Source: Bacillaceae bacterium Marseille-Q3522
GTDB taxonomy: Bacteria; Bacillota; Bacilli; Bacillales; Cytobacillaceae
DNA length: 39,599 bases
Assembly: GCA_017898095.1 (NCBI GenBank)
Contig: JAGKQJ010000018.1
Coordinates: 1-39,599, forward strand
Direction: 5' to 3'
This document shows, piece by piece, positions 16,925 through 25,610 of this stretch (positions within the stretch are counted from its first letter, which is position 1; every line of letters starts with the position of its first letter). Below the pieces are notes generated by a model. That model did not search any database, had not been told where the DNA came from, and saw only the letters and a program-made list of their open reading frames with translations. Made by a program: the position numbers and the translations under genes.

Positions 16925-18076
16925 ATGAAAAACGTTTTATTTTCTTTAATTACGTTATCCCTTCTGTTAACAGGGTGCTGGGATATTCACGAAGCAGAGC
17001 GAATGGTGTATGTACACGGCATGGGGGTGGATTATAAAGATGGGAAATACACCGTTTACTTTCAATTTATAAATTTAAGTCTATTGGCAAAGGCGGAATC
17101 AACGAAGGGATCACAGGATATTACCTCAGAAATCGGCCATGCCACAGGAGATTCGATTCAAGAAGCTGTTTTTCAAATGTATAAATCAACGCAAAGAAGA
17201 ATTTTTTGGGGACACCTTACCTATATTATTTTTTCAGAAGATACCTTAAAAGTGGGGGGGATGCAACCTGTGCTTGATTTCCTGGATCGTTACACAGAAG
17301 CACATTATAATGTTTGGCTCTATGCTACACAAGCATCAATATTGGAAGTTTTAAACAGTATCCCCAGCTTGGGAATGTCAACGGATCTGTCCCGGTTAAG
17401 CGATCCAATTTCTACCCATAACCAGTACTCTATTATTCGACCTTTGGATTTAAAGGATCTAATTATTTTTAGCGACGAACCTCCGCATGAAGTAATTCTT
17501 CCGTTAGTCGATGTAGCGGAGCAACAATGGGAGGCTGATAATAAACCCCGTGCCTTAACCAATATAAAAGGACTTACAGTGATTACGAAAGATCGGTTTA
17601 AAGGAAATATCATGAATCATCAGGCAGACGGTTTTAAATGGATGGATAAGCAGTTTAAACAAGCAGAGATAAGCTTGAAAGGAAAAAATAACACCAACTA
17701 TGGTGTATTAGTAAAAAATCTTCACTTCTACATTCATCCTTTTTTGGAGAATACAACCGTTCGTTTTGATATCTTTGTTCATGCCGATGGTTCAATCAAC
17801 CAATTAGAGAGGGAAGAAACGTTACAAACCATTCGCAAGGCTACAGAAGCATTATTAACGAAAGAAATAACGGAAACCTATATGCATGGACTTGAAATAG
17901 AGGTGGATCTTTTTCGTTTTTCAGAAATTATATATAGAAGAAATTTCATAATATGGAAAGATATTAAAAAAGAAGGGAAAATTCCGTTAACAAAAGATTC
18001 GATTAGAAAAATAAATGTCAATGTTAACATAACGGATAGCAGAAAGCAGCGGAAAATACCGACATTGAATAAATAG
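16925..18076 (+). CDS. Spore germinant receptor C subunit, Ger(x)C lipoprotein
   Basis: This lipoprotein of the germinant receptor begins with a signal peptide and lipobox LLTGC (Cys about residue 18) followed by WDIHEAERMVYVHGMGVDY, the standard Ger(x)C opening. The 383-aa length is normal. The C-terminal domain (EREETLQTIRKATEALLTKEI...) matches the family. It begins 3 bp after the A subunit stop, so they are translationally linked, with AAAGGAAA upstream. Confidence 0.93.
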   Translation: MKNVLFSLITLSLLLTGCWDIHEAERMVYVHGMGVDYKDGKYTVYFQFINLSLLAKAESTKGSQDITSEIGHATGDSIQEAVFQMYKSTQRRIFWGHLTYIIFSEDTLKVGGMQPVLDFLDRYTEAHYNVWLYATQASILEVLNSIPSLGMSTDLSRLSDPISTHNQYSIIRPLDLKDLIIFSDEPPHEVILPLVDVAEQQWEADNKPRALTNIKGLTVITKDRFKGNIMNHQADGFKWMDKQFKQAEISLKGKNNTNYGVLVKNLHFYIHPFLENTTVRFDIFVHADGSINQLEREETLQTIRKATEALLTKEITETYMHGLEIEVDLFRFSEIIYRRNFIIWKDIKKEGKIPLTKDSIRKINVNVNITDSRKQRKIPTLNK

Positions 18077-18124
18077 AATAGGACTTCTATTTGTAAAAGT
18101 TCCATTATATTGCATTTGATTTTT

Positions 18125-18231
18125 AGCAAGCTCAACAACCCGAGAAAATCAGATGGGGGCTCTGCCCCACCTGATGAAAAAGATCTCACCTACACTTAAG
18201 CATAGTGGGGGAGGTCTTGAACTTTCAAAAA
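18125..18231 (+). repeat. Hairpin repeat family 2, copy 2
   Basis: AGCAAGCTCAACAACCCGAG is followed by an ATCAGATGGGGGC...GCCCCACCTGAT hairpin. It then ends GTGGGGGAGGTCTTGAACTTTCAA. The same order is seen at 5181-5271. This copy is less decayed (its stem is perfect for 12 pairs). It follows the germination operon and may serve as its transcript end. A palindrome plus conserved tail suggests the right end of an IS200/IS605-type element. Confidence 0.65.
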
Positions 18232-18299
18232 TGAGAAGGAAAAATATCCGAACGGAGCAGTACTTCTTATTTTCCTCCGGTGAAACAGCATATTTCCCA

Positions 18300-18449
18300 C
18301 TAAAGATTTCTTCCGGGAGAAGCTTCATTTTCCATTTTTCTCACTTCTGCTTCTGAATAGGTCATATGGTACGGAATTCGCTCAGCATGCTTTGCAATGC
18401 TGTCTTCCCCCTGTTGCACAAAACGTTTTGACTTGTTCCGTTTACCCAT
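18300..18449 (-). CDS. Hypothetical 49-aa protein
   Basis: ATG at 18447-18449 is preceded by TGGAGGGG at good spacing. The product starts MGKRNKSKRFVQQGEDSIAK, continues HAERIPYHMTYSEAEVRKME and ends NEASPGRNL. It is hydrophilic with a basic N-terminus and an acidic helix, without membrane segments or cysteines. I do not recognise the family; size and composition resemble small Bacillus spore or stress proteins (YfhD-like) but that is only a resemblance. It is downstream of yhaX on the same strand. Confidence 0.6.
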   Translation of the reverse strand: MGKRNKSKRFVQQGEDSIAKHAERIPYHMTYSEAEVRKMENEASPGRNL

Positions 18450-18514
18450 TCAAACCCCTCCAAAAATTTAATGGAAGCAGAAAACTGCTTCAATATTCAG
18501 TATGCCCATTTTAT

Positions 18515-18568
18515 CAAAGATTAAGGGGCAATAATACCCCCGTGTAAAAAATGGAAGTTTTACTTTAT
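18515..18568 (+). repeat. 54-bp relic of the palindromic element (copy E)
   Basis: After TTTAT it reads CAAAGATTAAGGGGCAATAA then TACCCCC, a short spacer, and ATGGAAGTTTTACTTTAT. Both outer ends of the element are present while the centre (about 100 bp) is deleted. Confidence 0.8.
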
Positions 18569-18627
18569 TATTTTATCATGAAAAGAACGCAGGAAGGATT
18601 TTCTAATTGAAGTACGGAATATTGCCT

Positions 18628-18685
18628 GCCTTCTCTCCTTGCATTTCATTGATGCATCGAAACAATGAAATGAGGATAAGAAGGC
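18628..18685. other. Long imperfect hairpin after yhaX
   Basis: GCCTTCT...CATTTCATTG faces CAATGAAATG...AGAAGGC around an 11-nt loop, with two small mismatched zones. It starts 5 bp past the yhaX stop and has no T run, so it may be a transcript-end stabiliser or weak terminator. Confidence 0.55.
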
Positions 18686-18689
18686 CGAC

Positions 18690-19520
18690 TTATGAATTTA
18701 CTTGTGAAATGTTCAAATGAAGAAGCTCATTTAAAAAGATTGCAACACCATCTTCTTCATTTGTAAGTGTTACTTCGTTTGCAACCGACTTAAGAGGGGA
18801 AATTGCATTGCCCATTGCTACACCGCAGCCGACGTAATCCAGCATTTCTAAATCATTATCTTCGTCTCCAAAGGCAACAATCCTTTCAGGAGGAATTTGA
18901 AAATAGTCCGCTGCTTTTTTTAGACCGACAGCTTTATGAACTCCATGCTTCACAATTTCAATCACATGCCACGGTGCAGCCCAGCTTCGTTGCTCAATCA
19001 CCTCGGCATGTACTTCTGCCAAATGCTTGCGGATTTTATCCATTTGATCCTCCTCTGCATGTATCAGCATACTTGTTGGCGATTTTCTGAGATACTTTTG
19101 TAAATCACCGGTTGTCACATGCGGATTTCCTAAAGAAAATATCTCAAGCAGCTTCTCGTCATGATAATGAATATACACATCATCTAACACCTCTGCGACA
19201 ATATTATGAAAGGAAAAATCATTGCAAGCCTCGACAATGTCCTTAGCAACATGAATATCAAGCGGGGTATGGTATAATCCCCATTGCGGCTGCTGCGGGT
19301 TATGAATAAAAGCTCCATTAAAGTTAACAATCGGTGTATCCAGGTGAAGTTCATGATAGTATTGCTCACTGGAACGAAAAGGACGTCCGGTCGCAATCAT
19401 CACGATATGCCCTTGTTCACGGGCTTTGTGAATCACTTCTTTTGTAAGGGATGAAATTGTTTTATCATCTTTCAATAGTGTTCCGTCAAGGTCTAAAGCA
19501 ATTAAGTATTTTTCTGTCAT
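18690..19520 (-). CDS. yhaX: Cof-type HAD phosphatase (YhaX-like)
   Basis: This cytoplasmic hydrolase of the HAD superfamily (Cof/IIB subtype) would dephosphorylate small sugar phosphates or cofactors. Motif I is DLDGTLLKDD (Asp nucleophile), motif II ATGRPF, motif III the Lys in the VHKAVGLKKA region, and motif IV GDEDNDLEML. The 276-aa length is usual. I chose ATG 19520, with AAAGGAG upstream. An intact palindromic element ends only about 24 bp upstream (19544), so any native promoter beyond that point has been displaced by 155 bp. Confidence 0.9.
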   Translation of the reverse strand: MTEKYLIALDLDGTLLKDDKTISSLTKEVIHKAREQGHIVMIATGRPFRSSEQYYHELHLDTPIVNFNGAFIHNPQQPQWGLYHTPLDIHVAKDIVEACNDFSFHNIVAEVLDDVYIHYHDEKLLEIFSLGNPHVTTGDLQKYLRKSPTSMLIHAEEDQMDKIRKHLAEVHAEVIEQRSWAAPWHVIEIVKHGVHKAVGLKKAADYFQIPPERIVAFGDEDNDLEMLDYVGCGVAMGNAISPLKSVANEVTLTNEEDGVAIFLNELLHLNISQVNS

Positions 19521-19543
19521 AAGTTCTCCTTTTTTCATTTTAT

Positions 19544-19698
19544 CGCAGATTAAGGGGCAGTAATACCCCCACCTCAAAAATAGAGGTGAAACCAATCATT
19601 TTAGGTGGGGGATAAACTGCCCCTAAAAGCCCGATTGGTTCAACTAACCATCAGTGGGGGATGAAAGAAAACCCCCACTGATGGAAGTTTCACTTTAT
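19544..19698 (+). mobile_element. TTTAT-flanked palindromic element, short form (155 bp), copy A
   Basis: It begins CGCAGATTAAGGGG after TTTAT and ends GTTTCACTTTAT. It consists of a nested left-end hairpin, a short AAAAGCCCGATTGGTTCAAC linker and the right-end hairpin with a 10-12 nt loop. By eye it is identical base for base to copy B at 33378-33532, which implies recent movement or conversion. No coding frame is present. Confidence 0.88.
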
Positions 19699-20092
19699 TG
19701 ATGTTTTACGGGCGATGCAGGTGCAGCCTGGCCCGGAGATTAGCGGAATAGAATCCCGCTTTTTTTCAGCTTGCCCAAAACAAGTTTAAATGGTGCTCAA
19801 AATTGAAAGGCGCAGAATTGATCACAGTTCAAGAAAAAAAACAACTCTTGAATCCAACAGATTTTTTTGCACAAACTAAGCAATCAATTAGCAAATACTC
19901 ATCAATCTGTTAAAATAAAAATACTACCTTTTTTACAATTGTACTATTTATATGTTAACAAGTATGTCTTTCTTTGTAAAAAAATGATGATTTTTTTAAA
20001 AAGGAGGTTAATGCTGGATGAATGTATGATTAAGTATCGTTTTTTGCTAAAATAATAAAAGCAACATTGAAATTTGTAAAGGGGTGAATGAA
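19699..20092. other. Gene-free stretch upstream of yitW
   Basis: It holds a weak terminator-like hairpin at 19742-19766 (AGCGG/CCGCT then seven T). Near its end a ribosome-site-like AAGGAGG at 20001-20007 is followed at once by a 14-codon frame (20011-20055). The remainder is AT-rich with no recognised feature. Confidence 0.5.
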
Positions 20093-20401
20093 ATGGATCA
20101 GGAATTAAAAGAGAGTATATTAGGAGCACTTGAACTTGTAATTGATCCTGAGATTGGGATGGATATTGTCAATCTCGGTTTAGTATATGATGTTGAAATG
20201 GATGAAGAAGGAAAAGCTATTGTGACGATGACGCTAACAGCAATGGGATGTCCTTTAGCAGGAACAATTGTCGATCAGGTGAAAACTGCGCTGGCTGATA
20301 TTCCTGAGGTAAAAGACACTGAAGTGAATATTGTTTGGAATCCGCCGTGGACAACGGACCGTATGTCACGATACGCAAAAATCGCCTTAGGAATCAGATA
20401 A
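20093..20401 (+). CDS. yitW: MIP18/DUF59-family iron-sulfur assembly factor (YitW-like)
   Basis: This small cytoplasmic PaaD/SufT-like protein is thought to help deliver Fe-S clusters. The family blocks VIDPEIGMDIVNLGLVYDV, the Cys motif MTLTAMGCPLAG and the C-terminal VWNPPWTTDRMS are complete. ATG 20093 (102 aa) has AAAGGGG 8 bases upstream; the GTG at 20084 overlaps that site. It precedes moaA, an enzyme with two Fe-S clusters, by 92 bp; a functional link is attractive but unproven. Confidence 0.93.
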   Translation: MDQELKESILGALELVIDPEIGMDIVNLGLVYDVEMDEEGKAIVTMTLTAMGCPLAGTIVDQVKTALADIPEVKDTEVNIVWNPPWTTDRMSRYAKIALGIR

Positions 20402-20493
20402 ACATAGTGTTATTTCTGAAAATGAGATGGATTTTCAACATTGATTCGCATCAATCAACTTCAGCTTCCAGAAAAAAGAAGGAGAAAATCGGG

Positions 20494-21498
20494 ATGATCA
20501 TGGATCAACGAAAGCGACCGCTGCGTGATTTGCGCATTTCTGTTCTAGACCGTTGTAACTTTCGCTGCCAGTATTGTATGCCGGCAGAAATTTTTGGCCA
20601 AGACTATCCTTTTTTAGCAAAAAAGCAGCTCCTTACTTATGAAGAAATCGCGCGGCTCGCAAAGATTTTTGTTTCTCTCGGCGTTGAAAAAATCCGCCTG
20701 ACAGGCGGGGAGCCGTTAATGAGAAAGGAGCTTGAAGTTCTTGTCGCAAAACTGGTAAGGATTAAGGGGCTGAAGGATATTGCGCTGACAACAAATGGTG
20801 TTTATCTGCCAAAATATGCGAAAGCATTAAAGACTGCCGGTTTGCAACGTGTAAATATCAGCTTAGACAGTTTGGACGATGCTGTTTTTGCTAAAATAAA
20901 CGGCAGAGGGGTGGCTGTTAAGCCGGTCTTAAAAGGCATTGAGCACGCGCAAGCGGCAGGACTTGATGTGAAGATAAATATGGTTGTCAAAAAAGGTGTA
21001 AATGACGGCGAAATTTTACCAATGGCGCATTTTTGTAAAAATGTCGGCATTCAGCTCCGCTTTATTGAATATATGGATGTCGGCAATACGAACGGCTGGA
21101 AGATGGATGAAGTAATGACGAAAAAAGAAATATTCCAGCTTTTACAGGAAGATTTTATGATGGAGGCTGTTGATCCACTCTATTTTGGTGAAGTGGCGAA
21201 GCGTTACCGCTATCAGGGAACAAATGGCGAGGTAGGCTTTGTCACCTCGGTTTCAGAAGCTTTTTGCAGCAGCTGTACACGCGGACGTCTTTCATGCGAC
21301 GGTAAATTTTTCACATGCTTATTTAATGGAACCGGCCATGATTTACGGGAAGATCTGCGCCGCGGTAAGCCGGATGAAGATATCAGGAGAAAAATAGCTG
21401 CAATTTGGAATCGCCGATTTGACCGCTATTCTGAAGAGCGTTTATCTGAAACAATCGAAAAGACACAAAAGGCGGAAATGTCGTATATTGGGGGATAA
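20494..21498 (+). CDS. moaA: GTP 3',8-cyclase MoaA (molybdopterin synthesis)
   Basis: This radical SAM enzyme catalyses the first step from GTP towards cyclic pyranopterin. The N-terminal cluster motif is CNFRCQYC (CxxxCxxC), the SAM site RLTGGEPLMRKE, and the C-terminal second-cluster cysteines are CSSCTRGRLSCDGKFFTC. The C-terminus is GG, as needed in MoaA. ATG 20494 gives 334 aa with GAAGGAGA 8 bases upstream. moeA follows after 4 bp; moaB/C/D/E are not in this window. Confidence 0.96.
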   Translation: MIMDQRKRPLRDLRISVLDRCNFRCQYCMPAEIFGQDYPFLAKKQLLTYEEIARLAKIFVSLGVEKIRLTGGEPLMRKELEVLVAKLVRIKGLKDIALTTNGVYLPKYAKALKTAGLQRVNISLDSLDDAVFAKINGRGVAVKPVLKGIEHAQAAGLDVKINMVVKKGVNDGEILPMAHFCKNVGIQLRFIEYMDVGNTNGWKMDEVMTKKEIFQLLQEDFMMEAVDPLYFGEVAKRYRYQGTNGEVGFVTSVSEAFCSSCTRGRLSCDGKFFTCLFNGTGHDLREDLRRGKPDEDIRRKIAAIWNRRFDRYSEERLSETIEKTQKAEMSYIGG

Positions 21499-21502
21499 GG
21501 AA

Positions 21503-22744
21503 ATGGTTGAGAGCAGAACACCAATGGTTGTCGCAGACGCAATCAATCGTGTAATGGAGCTTCAAGTTAGCGGAAGAATCGAAACCATTCCGCTCGCTGA
21601 AAGCTATGGCCGTTTTTTAGGGGAGGATATTTTTGCTAAAAATGATGTACCCCATTTTGACCGTGCCGCTTATGACGGTTTCGCAGTAAGAGCGTCCGAT
21701 ACGGAAAAAGCAGGATTAAATCATCCTGTTGTGTTTACAGTGGTTGATCATATTGGTGCCGGCCATGTCAGCAGCAAACAAGTCCGGCCGTTTGAAGCGG
21801 TGCGGATAATGACAGGAGCACAGCTGCCTGCAGACTGTGATACGGTTATCATGCTGGAAATGGTAAAAGAATTTGAACGGGAGAACCAGCCATTTTTTAA
21901 GATCACCAAGGCGTTTGCAAAAGGGGAAAATATTTTTTTCCGCGGAGAAGATATACGGGAAGGCGAAAAAATAATTCCGCGGGGAACACAAATAAATCCC
22001 GGGGTTCAGGCAGTTCTGGCAACTTTTGGGTATGCGAAAGTTCCGGTTGCAGAAAAACCGTTTATCGGACTGTTTGCAACCGGAACAGAATTGCTGCGAG
22101 TGGAAGACCCATTAGAGCCCGGTAAAATTCGTGACAGCAACGGGCAAATGGTTGCCGGACAAATTGAAAGAGCCGGAGGCAAGGTACTGAATTTTGGCTC
22201 TCTCCCGGACGATTTTGCCTATTGCCTTCAGGCGGTGGAAGAAGCATTGTCGCAAGTCGATCTCCTAATCACAACCGGAGGCGTTTCCGTTGGCGATTTT
22301 GATTTTTTACCTGCTATTTACCGTGAACTGGGTGCGGAAGTGCTGTTTAACAAAATCGCCATGCGCCCGGGCAGCGTCACAACAGTCGCCTATCGGGATG
22401 GCAAAGCAATGTTTGGCCTGTCCGGGAATCCATCGGCGTGTTATGTCGGTTTTGAACTTTTTGCAAGGCCGGTTATCCGCAAAACTCTTTTTTCTCAGCA
22501 TCCTTCTCTTCGCAAGGAACGTGCCGTTTTACAAACGGACTTTGCAACAATGAATCCATTTACGCGCTTTGCCCGGGGAACTGCATTTATTCGCGGTGGC
22601 AGACTCTTTGTAGAAGCAAGCGGCAAAGACAAAACAAATATTGTGACAAGCCTCGTTCGTGCAAATGCGCTAATCATATTGCCAGGCGGTGTCAGCGGCT
22701 TTCACGCCGGTACAGAAGTGGATATTTTATTATTAGATGATTGA
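21503..22744 (+). CDS. moeA: Molybdopterin molybdenumtransferase MoeA
   Basis: MoeA inserts molybdate into adenylylated molybdopterin. Family motifs are HFDRAAYDGFAVRA, the GEDIREGE turn, TGTEL with DSNGQMVAGQIERAGG, TTGGVSVGDFDF and GLSGNPSACYVGFELF. The length is 413 aa. ATG 21503 starts just after the moaA stop with GGGGATAAGG across the junction, so the two are cotranscribed. Nothing looks broken. Confidence 0.95.
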   Translation: MVESRTPMVVADAINRVMELQVSGRIETIPLAESYGRFLGEDIFAKNDVPHFDRAAYDGFAVRASDTEKAGLNHPVVFTVVDHIGAGHVSSKQVRPFEAVRIMTGAQLPADCDTVIMLEMVKEFERENQPFFKITKAFAKGENIFFRGEDIREGEKIIPRGTQINPGVQAVLATFGYAKVPVAEKPFIGLFATGTELLRVEDPLEPGKIRDSNGQMVAGQIERAGGKVLNFGSLPDDFAYCLQAVEEALSQVDLLITTGGVSVGDFDFLPAIYRELGAEVLFNKIAMRPGSVTTVAYRDGKAMFGLSGNPSACYVGFELFARPVIRKTLFSQHPSLRKERAVLQTDFATMNPFTRFARGTAFIRGGRLFVEASGKDKTNIVTSLVRANALIILPGGVSGFHAGTEVDILLLDD

Positions 22745-22909
22745 TCATTATAACAGCGGACCACTATTAAACAGAGGCAGGAGGTCAGATTAAGGGAAAT
22801 CCGTGAAATGGATTTGAAAAGTTTTTCCCGCCCCGGCTTCTGACTTCCGCATGGCCTTCTCGCTTCTCATTTTTTATATTTTTCAACACCAGTATAAGTC
22901 ATATTCTGA

Positions 22910-22940
22910 TTATGTCCTTTTTTAGTAAAATATGTCCTCT
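22910..22940 (-). repeat. Two copies of the phased GGACATA motif
   Basis: TATGTCCTTTTTTAG and TATGTCCTCTTTTTG lie 20 bp apart. Read on the minus strand they are GGACATA motifs in A-rich context, the same as the large array at 32893-33351 but in the opposite orientation. Confidence 0.6.
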
Positions 22941-23111
22941 TTTTGGTGGTATATCGGCAAACCTGCTACGCTACCTCTATACTGAAAGCAAAAAATCTCT
23001 CAATTCTGCATATTTTTATCCCAATAATCCGAATCGGCAACGCTGAAAGTAAATTTTCTATTAGTCAAACAAAAAAAGCTTATTCAGGCAAGCAAAAACA
23101 GAAAAAATATG

Positions 23112-23140
23112 TTGATTTTATGAATCAGACTCAGTATAAT
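23112..23140 (+). promoter_or_regulatory. SigA promoter of the arginine operon
   Basis: TTGATT (23112-23117) and TATAAT (23135-23140) are spaced exactly 17 bp, about 60 bp before the argC start. Confidence 0.85.
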
Positions 23141-23149
23141 GATAGACAA

Positions 23150-23187
23150 CAATTCATAAATATTTATTAATATGATTAAATATGCAA
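23150..23187. promoter_or_regulatory. Candidate AhrC/ArgR operators (tandem ARG boxes)
   Basis: Two AT-rich half-palindromic sites follow the transcription start: ATTCATAAATATTTATTAA and TATGATTAAATATGCAAT. They fit the loose ARG-box pattern (TGAAT-like arms around A/T). Their place between the start and the ribosome site is right for arginine-dependent repression. Confidence 0.65.
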
Positions 23188-23200
23188 TAGGAGGACAATG

Positions 23201-24235
23201 ATGAAAGCTGCAATTATTGGAACGACTGGATATGGAGGTATAGAGTTACTGAGGATACTGCATACACATCCGGAAATCCAAATTCAGTCGATTCACTCCA
23301 CAACAAAAGAAACAGCTATTTGGGAAGAGTACCCCCATTTGTATAGTGTGATGGATAAAAAGCTTGAATTGATAGACCCTGAAAAAATTGCCGATTCGGC
23401 GGACATCCTTTTTTTTGCCACACCATCCGGAGTTTCAACGAAACTGATGGCGGGTTTTCAAGATGCCCCGCTAAAAATTGTCGATCTATCCGGAGATATG
23501 CGTTTGCAGGACAGCAAAGCGTATGAAAAATGGTATAAAAAACAACCTGCTCCGCCACAGGTAATTCAGCAATTTGTCTATGGATTAACGGAGTGGAACA
23601 AAGCAGCAATTGCATCTGCAAAATGGATTGCAAATCCCGGTTGTTACCCGACAGCAGCATTGCTTGGTCTCGCCCCGCTTGCCACCTGCGAATTACTTGA
23701 ACCGGCAAGTATCATCATCGATGCGAAATCCGGAGTTTCCGGAGCTGGGCGGACACCGGCAAGAGCAACGATGCATAGTGAGTTAACAGAGAATTTTACA
23801 ATCTATAAAGTCAATAAACATCAGCATACACCGGAAATAGAGCAACAATTATTAATTTGGAATAAAGCGGTAAAGCCAATTACGTTTAGCACTCAACTGA
23901 TTCCAATAGCCAGAGGAATTATGGCAACCATCTATGTACAATTAAGCAAGGAAATATCAACTTCAGAAGTGGTGCAGCTTTACAAAGAGGCTTATAAGGA
24001 AAAACCGTTTGTCCGTATAAGACCGGAGGGGCATTTTCCTTCCGTAAAAGAAGTCACAGGTTCCAATTACTGTGATATTGGAATCGATGTTGACGAAAGA
24101 ACCGGGAGGGCAACGATTGTTTCTGTGATTGATAATTTGATGAAAGGAGCAGCCGGCCAGGCTGTTCAAAATGCAAATTTGATGTTTGGCTTAGAAGAAG
24201 ATTGCGGTTTACGATATATTCCGCTATATCCGTAA
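23201..24235 (+). CDS. argC: N-acetyl-gamma-glutamyl-phosphate reductase
   Basis: This enzyme makes the third step of ornithine synthesis, reducing acetylglutamyl phosphate with NADPH. The nucleotide-binding start is AAIIGTTGYGGIELLRIL and the catalytic Cys lies in WIANPGCYPTAALLGL. The length is 344 aa. AGGAGG sits 6 bases before ATG 23201; the ATG three bases earlier is too close. It is the first gene of argCJBD-carAB-argF, the same order as in B. subtilis. Confidence 0.96.
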   Translation: MKAAIIGTTGYGGIELLRILHTHPEIQIQSIHSTTKETAIWEEYPHLYSVMDKKLELIDPEKIADSADILFFATPSGVSTKLMAGFQDAPLKIVDLSGDMRLQDSKAYEKWYKKQPAPPQVIQQFVYGLTEWNKAAIASAKWIANPGCYPTAALLGLAPLATCELLEPASIIIDAKSGVSGAGRTPARATMHSELTENFTIYKVNKHQHTPEIEQQLLIWNKAVKPITFSTQLIPIARGIMATIYVQLSKEISTSEVVQLYKEAYKEKPFVRIRPEGHFPSVKEVTGSNYCDIGIDVDERTGRATIVSVIDNLMKGAAGQAVQNANLMFGLEEDCGLRYIPLYP

Positions 24236-24365
24236 AAATAGATTGGCAGATACATAGATGTAAAAGTTCGCCCCGGATGGTATTTGCAATTTAGAAGGTA
24301 GAAGTCAGATTTCCGGATTTCATCCTTCGCTTGCCGCCCGAAAACAGTGATAGGAGGAAAAGACA

Positions 24366-25598
24366 GTGCAGGCTTTGGAAAACAAAGGGAAAATAAAAGA
24401 AATAGAGGGTGGAACGATTATAACGCCAAAAGGATTTGCTGCATCAGGTGTTCATGCGGGGCTGCGAAAAGCAAGGAAAGATGTTGGTGTTATTATTAGC
24501 GACGTACCGGCAGAAAGTGCCGCAGTATACACGACAAATCAATTCCAGGCAGCACCATTAAAAGTAACACAAGAAAGTATTGCAAATGAAAAGAAACTGC
24601 TCGGCGTTATTGTAAACAGTGCCTGCGCCAATGCCTGTACGGGAGAAAAAGGCTTGCAGGACGCCTATGAAATGAGGCAGCTTACCGCCGCTAAATTCAG
24701 GCGCCACGCCCATTTATTTGCTGTTGCTTCGACAGGAGTGATCGGCGAGTATTTAAAAATGGAAAAGATCACAGCCGGAATTGAAAAATTACAACCGGGA
24801 AAAACAGCCGAACATGCCGCAGCCTTTCAAACAGCGATTTTAACAACAGATACAATTACAAAAGACTGCTGCTTTTCTGCTGAAATTGGCGGTGTCACAG
24901 TTTCTATGGGGGGTGCCGCGAAAGGTTCGGGAATGATCCATCCTAATATGGCGACGATGCTTGCTTTTCTGACAACAGATGCCAACATAGAACAGCCGGA
25001 TCTGGAACAGGCGCTAAAGAACGTGACCAATACAACTTTTAATCAAATTACCGTCGATGGAGATACCTCCACGAATGATATGGTTTTAGTGATGGCGAAC
25101 GGGCTTGCCGGCAATGAAAAGCTGACAAAAAACCATCCGGACTGGGAAGTTTTTCTTGAGCTGCTTCACTGCACTTGCGAGTCACTCGGAAAACAAATTG
25201 CCAGAGACGGAGAAGGGGCAACAAAGTTAATCGAAGTACAGGTTGCAGGCTCCGCTAGCGATGAAGAAGCAAGAATGATCGCGAAACAAATTGTCGGAAG
25301 CAATTTGGTGAAAACAGCCGTTTTTGGAGCGGATGCAAACTGGGGCAGAATTATCAGTGCCATCGGGCAAACAAGTGGAAAAGTGAATCCAGGCAACGTC
25401 GATATCCATCTTGGTCCGATCACAATGTTGAAAAACAGTATACCGCAGCCTTTCTCAGAGGAGGAAGCAATGCAGTATTTACAAAATAAAAGTGTGACAA
25501 TCAGTGTTGATTTACATGTTGGCGAATGTATCGGGATCGCATGGGGATGTGATTTAAGCTATGAGTATGTGAAAATCAATGCCAGCTATCGCACTTGA
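24366..25598 (+). CDS. argJ: Bifunctional ornithine acetyltransferase / N-acetylglutamate synthase
   Basis: ArgJ recycles the acetyl group from acetylornithine to glutamate. The precursor cuts itself at the Ala-Thr bond in GSGMIHPNMATMLAF; Thr becomes the N-terminal nucleophile of the beta chain. The length is 410 aa. The start is GTG 24366 with AGGAGG 8 bases upstream. The 130-bp gap after argC contains hairpin-like sequence (GAAGG...CCTTC) that may tune expression. Confidence 0.96.
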   Translation: MQALENKGKIKEIEGGTIITPKGFAASGVHAGLRKARKDVGVIISDVPAESAAVYTTNQFQAAPLKVTQESIANEKKLLGVIVNSACANACTGEKGLQDAYEMRQLTAAKFRRHAHLFAVASTGVIGEYLKMEKITAGIEKLQPGKTAEHAAAFQTAILTTDTITKDCCFSAEIGGVTVSMGGAAKGSGMIHPNMATMLAFLTTDANIEQPDLEQALKNVTNTTFNQITVDGDTSTNDMVLVMANGLAGNEKLTKNHPDWEVFLELLHCTCESLGKQIARDGEGATKLIEVQVAGSASDEEARMIAKQIVGSNLVKTAVFGADANWGRIISAIGQTSGKVNPGNVDIHLGPITMLKNSIPQPFSEEEAMQYLQNKSVTISVDLHVGECIGIAWGCDLSYEYVKINASYRT

Positions 25599-25610
25599 GG
25601 AGCGTAGAAA

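Larger units (their letters stand above)
22745..23200. other. Intergenic region between moeA and argC
   Basis: 456 bp without a gene. At 22783-22843 facing GGAGGTCAGA and TCTGACTTCC enclose an AAATCC/GGATTT hairpin, so this may be a folded RNA or terminator without a T run. Two TGTCC (GGACA on the other strand) motifs 20 bp apart follow at 22913 and 22933. The argC promoter and ARG boxes are at 23112-23190. The 75-codon frame at 22943 is not convincing. Confidence 0.6.

Noticed and set aside
22783-22843. Riboswitch (for example Moco type) near moeA
   Set aside because: The folded region lies downstream of moeA, not in a leader, and I recognise no known consensus.
22943-23170. 75-codon frame before argC
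   Set aside because: It runs through the argC promoter and into the ARG boxes and lacks a start signal.
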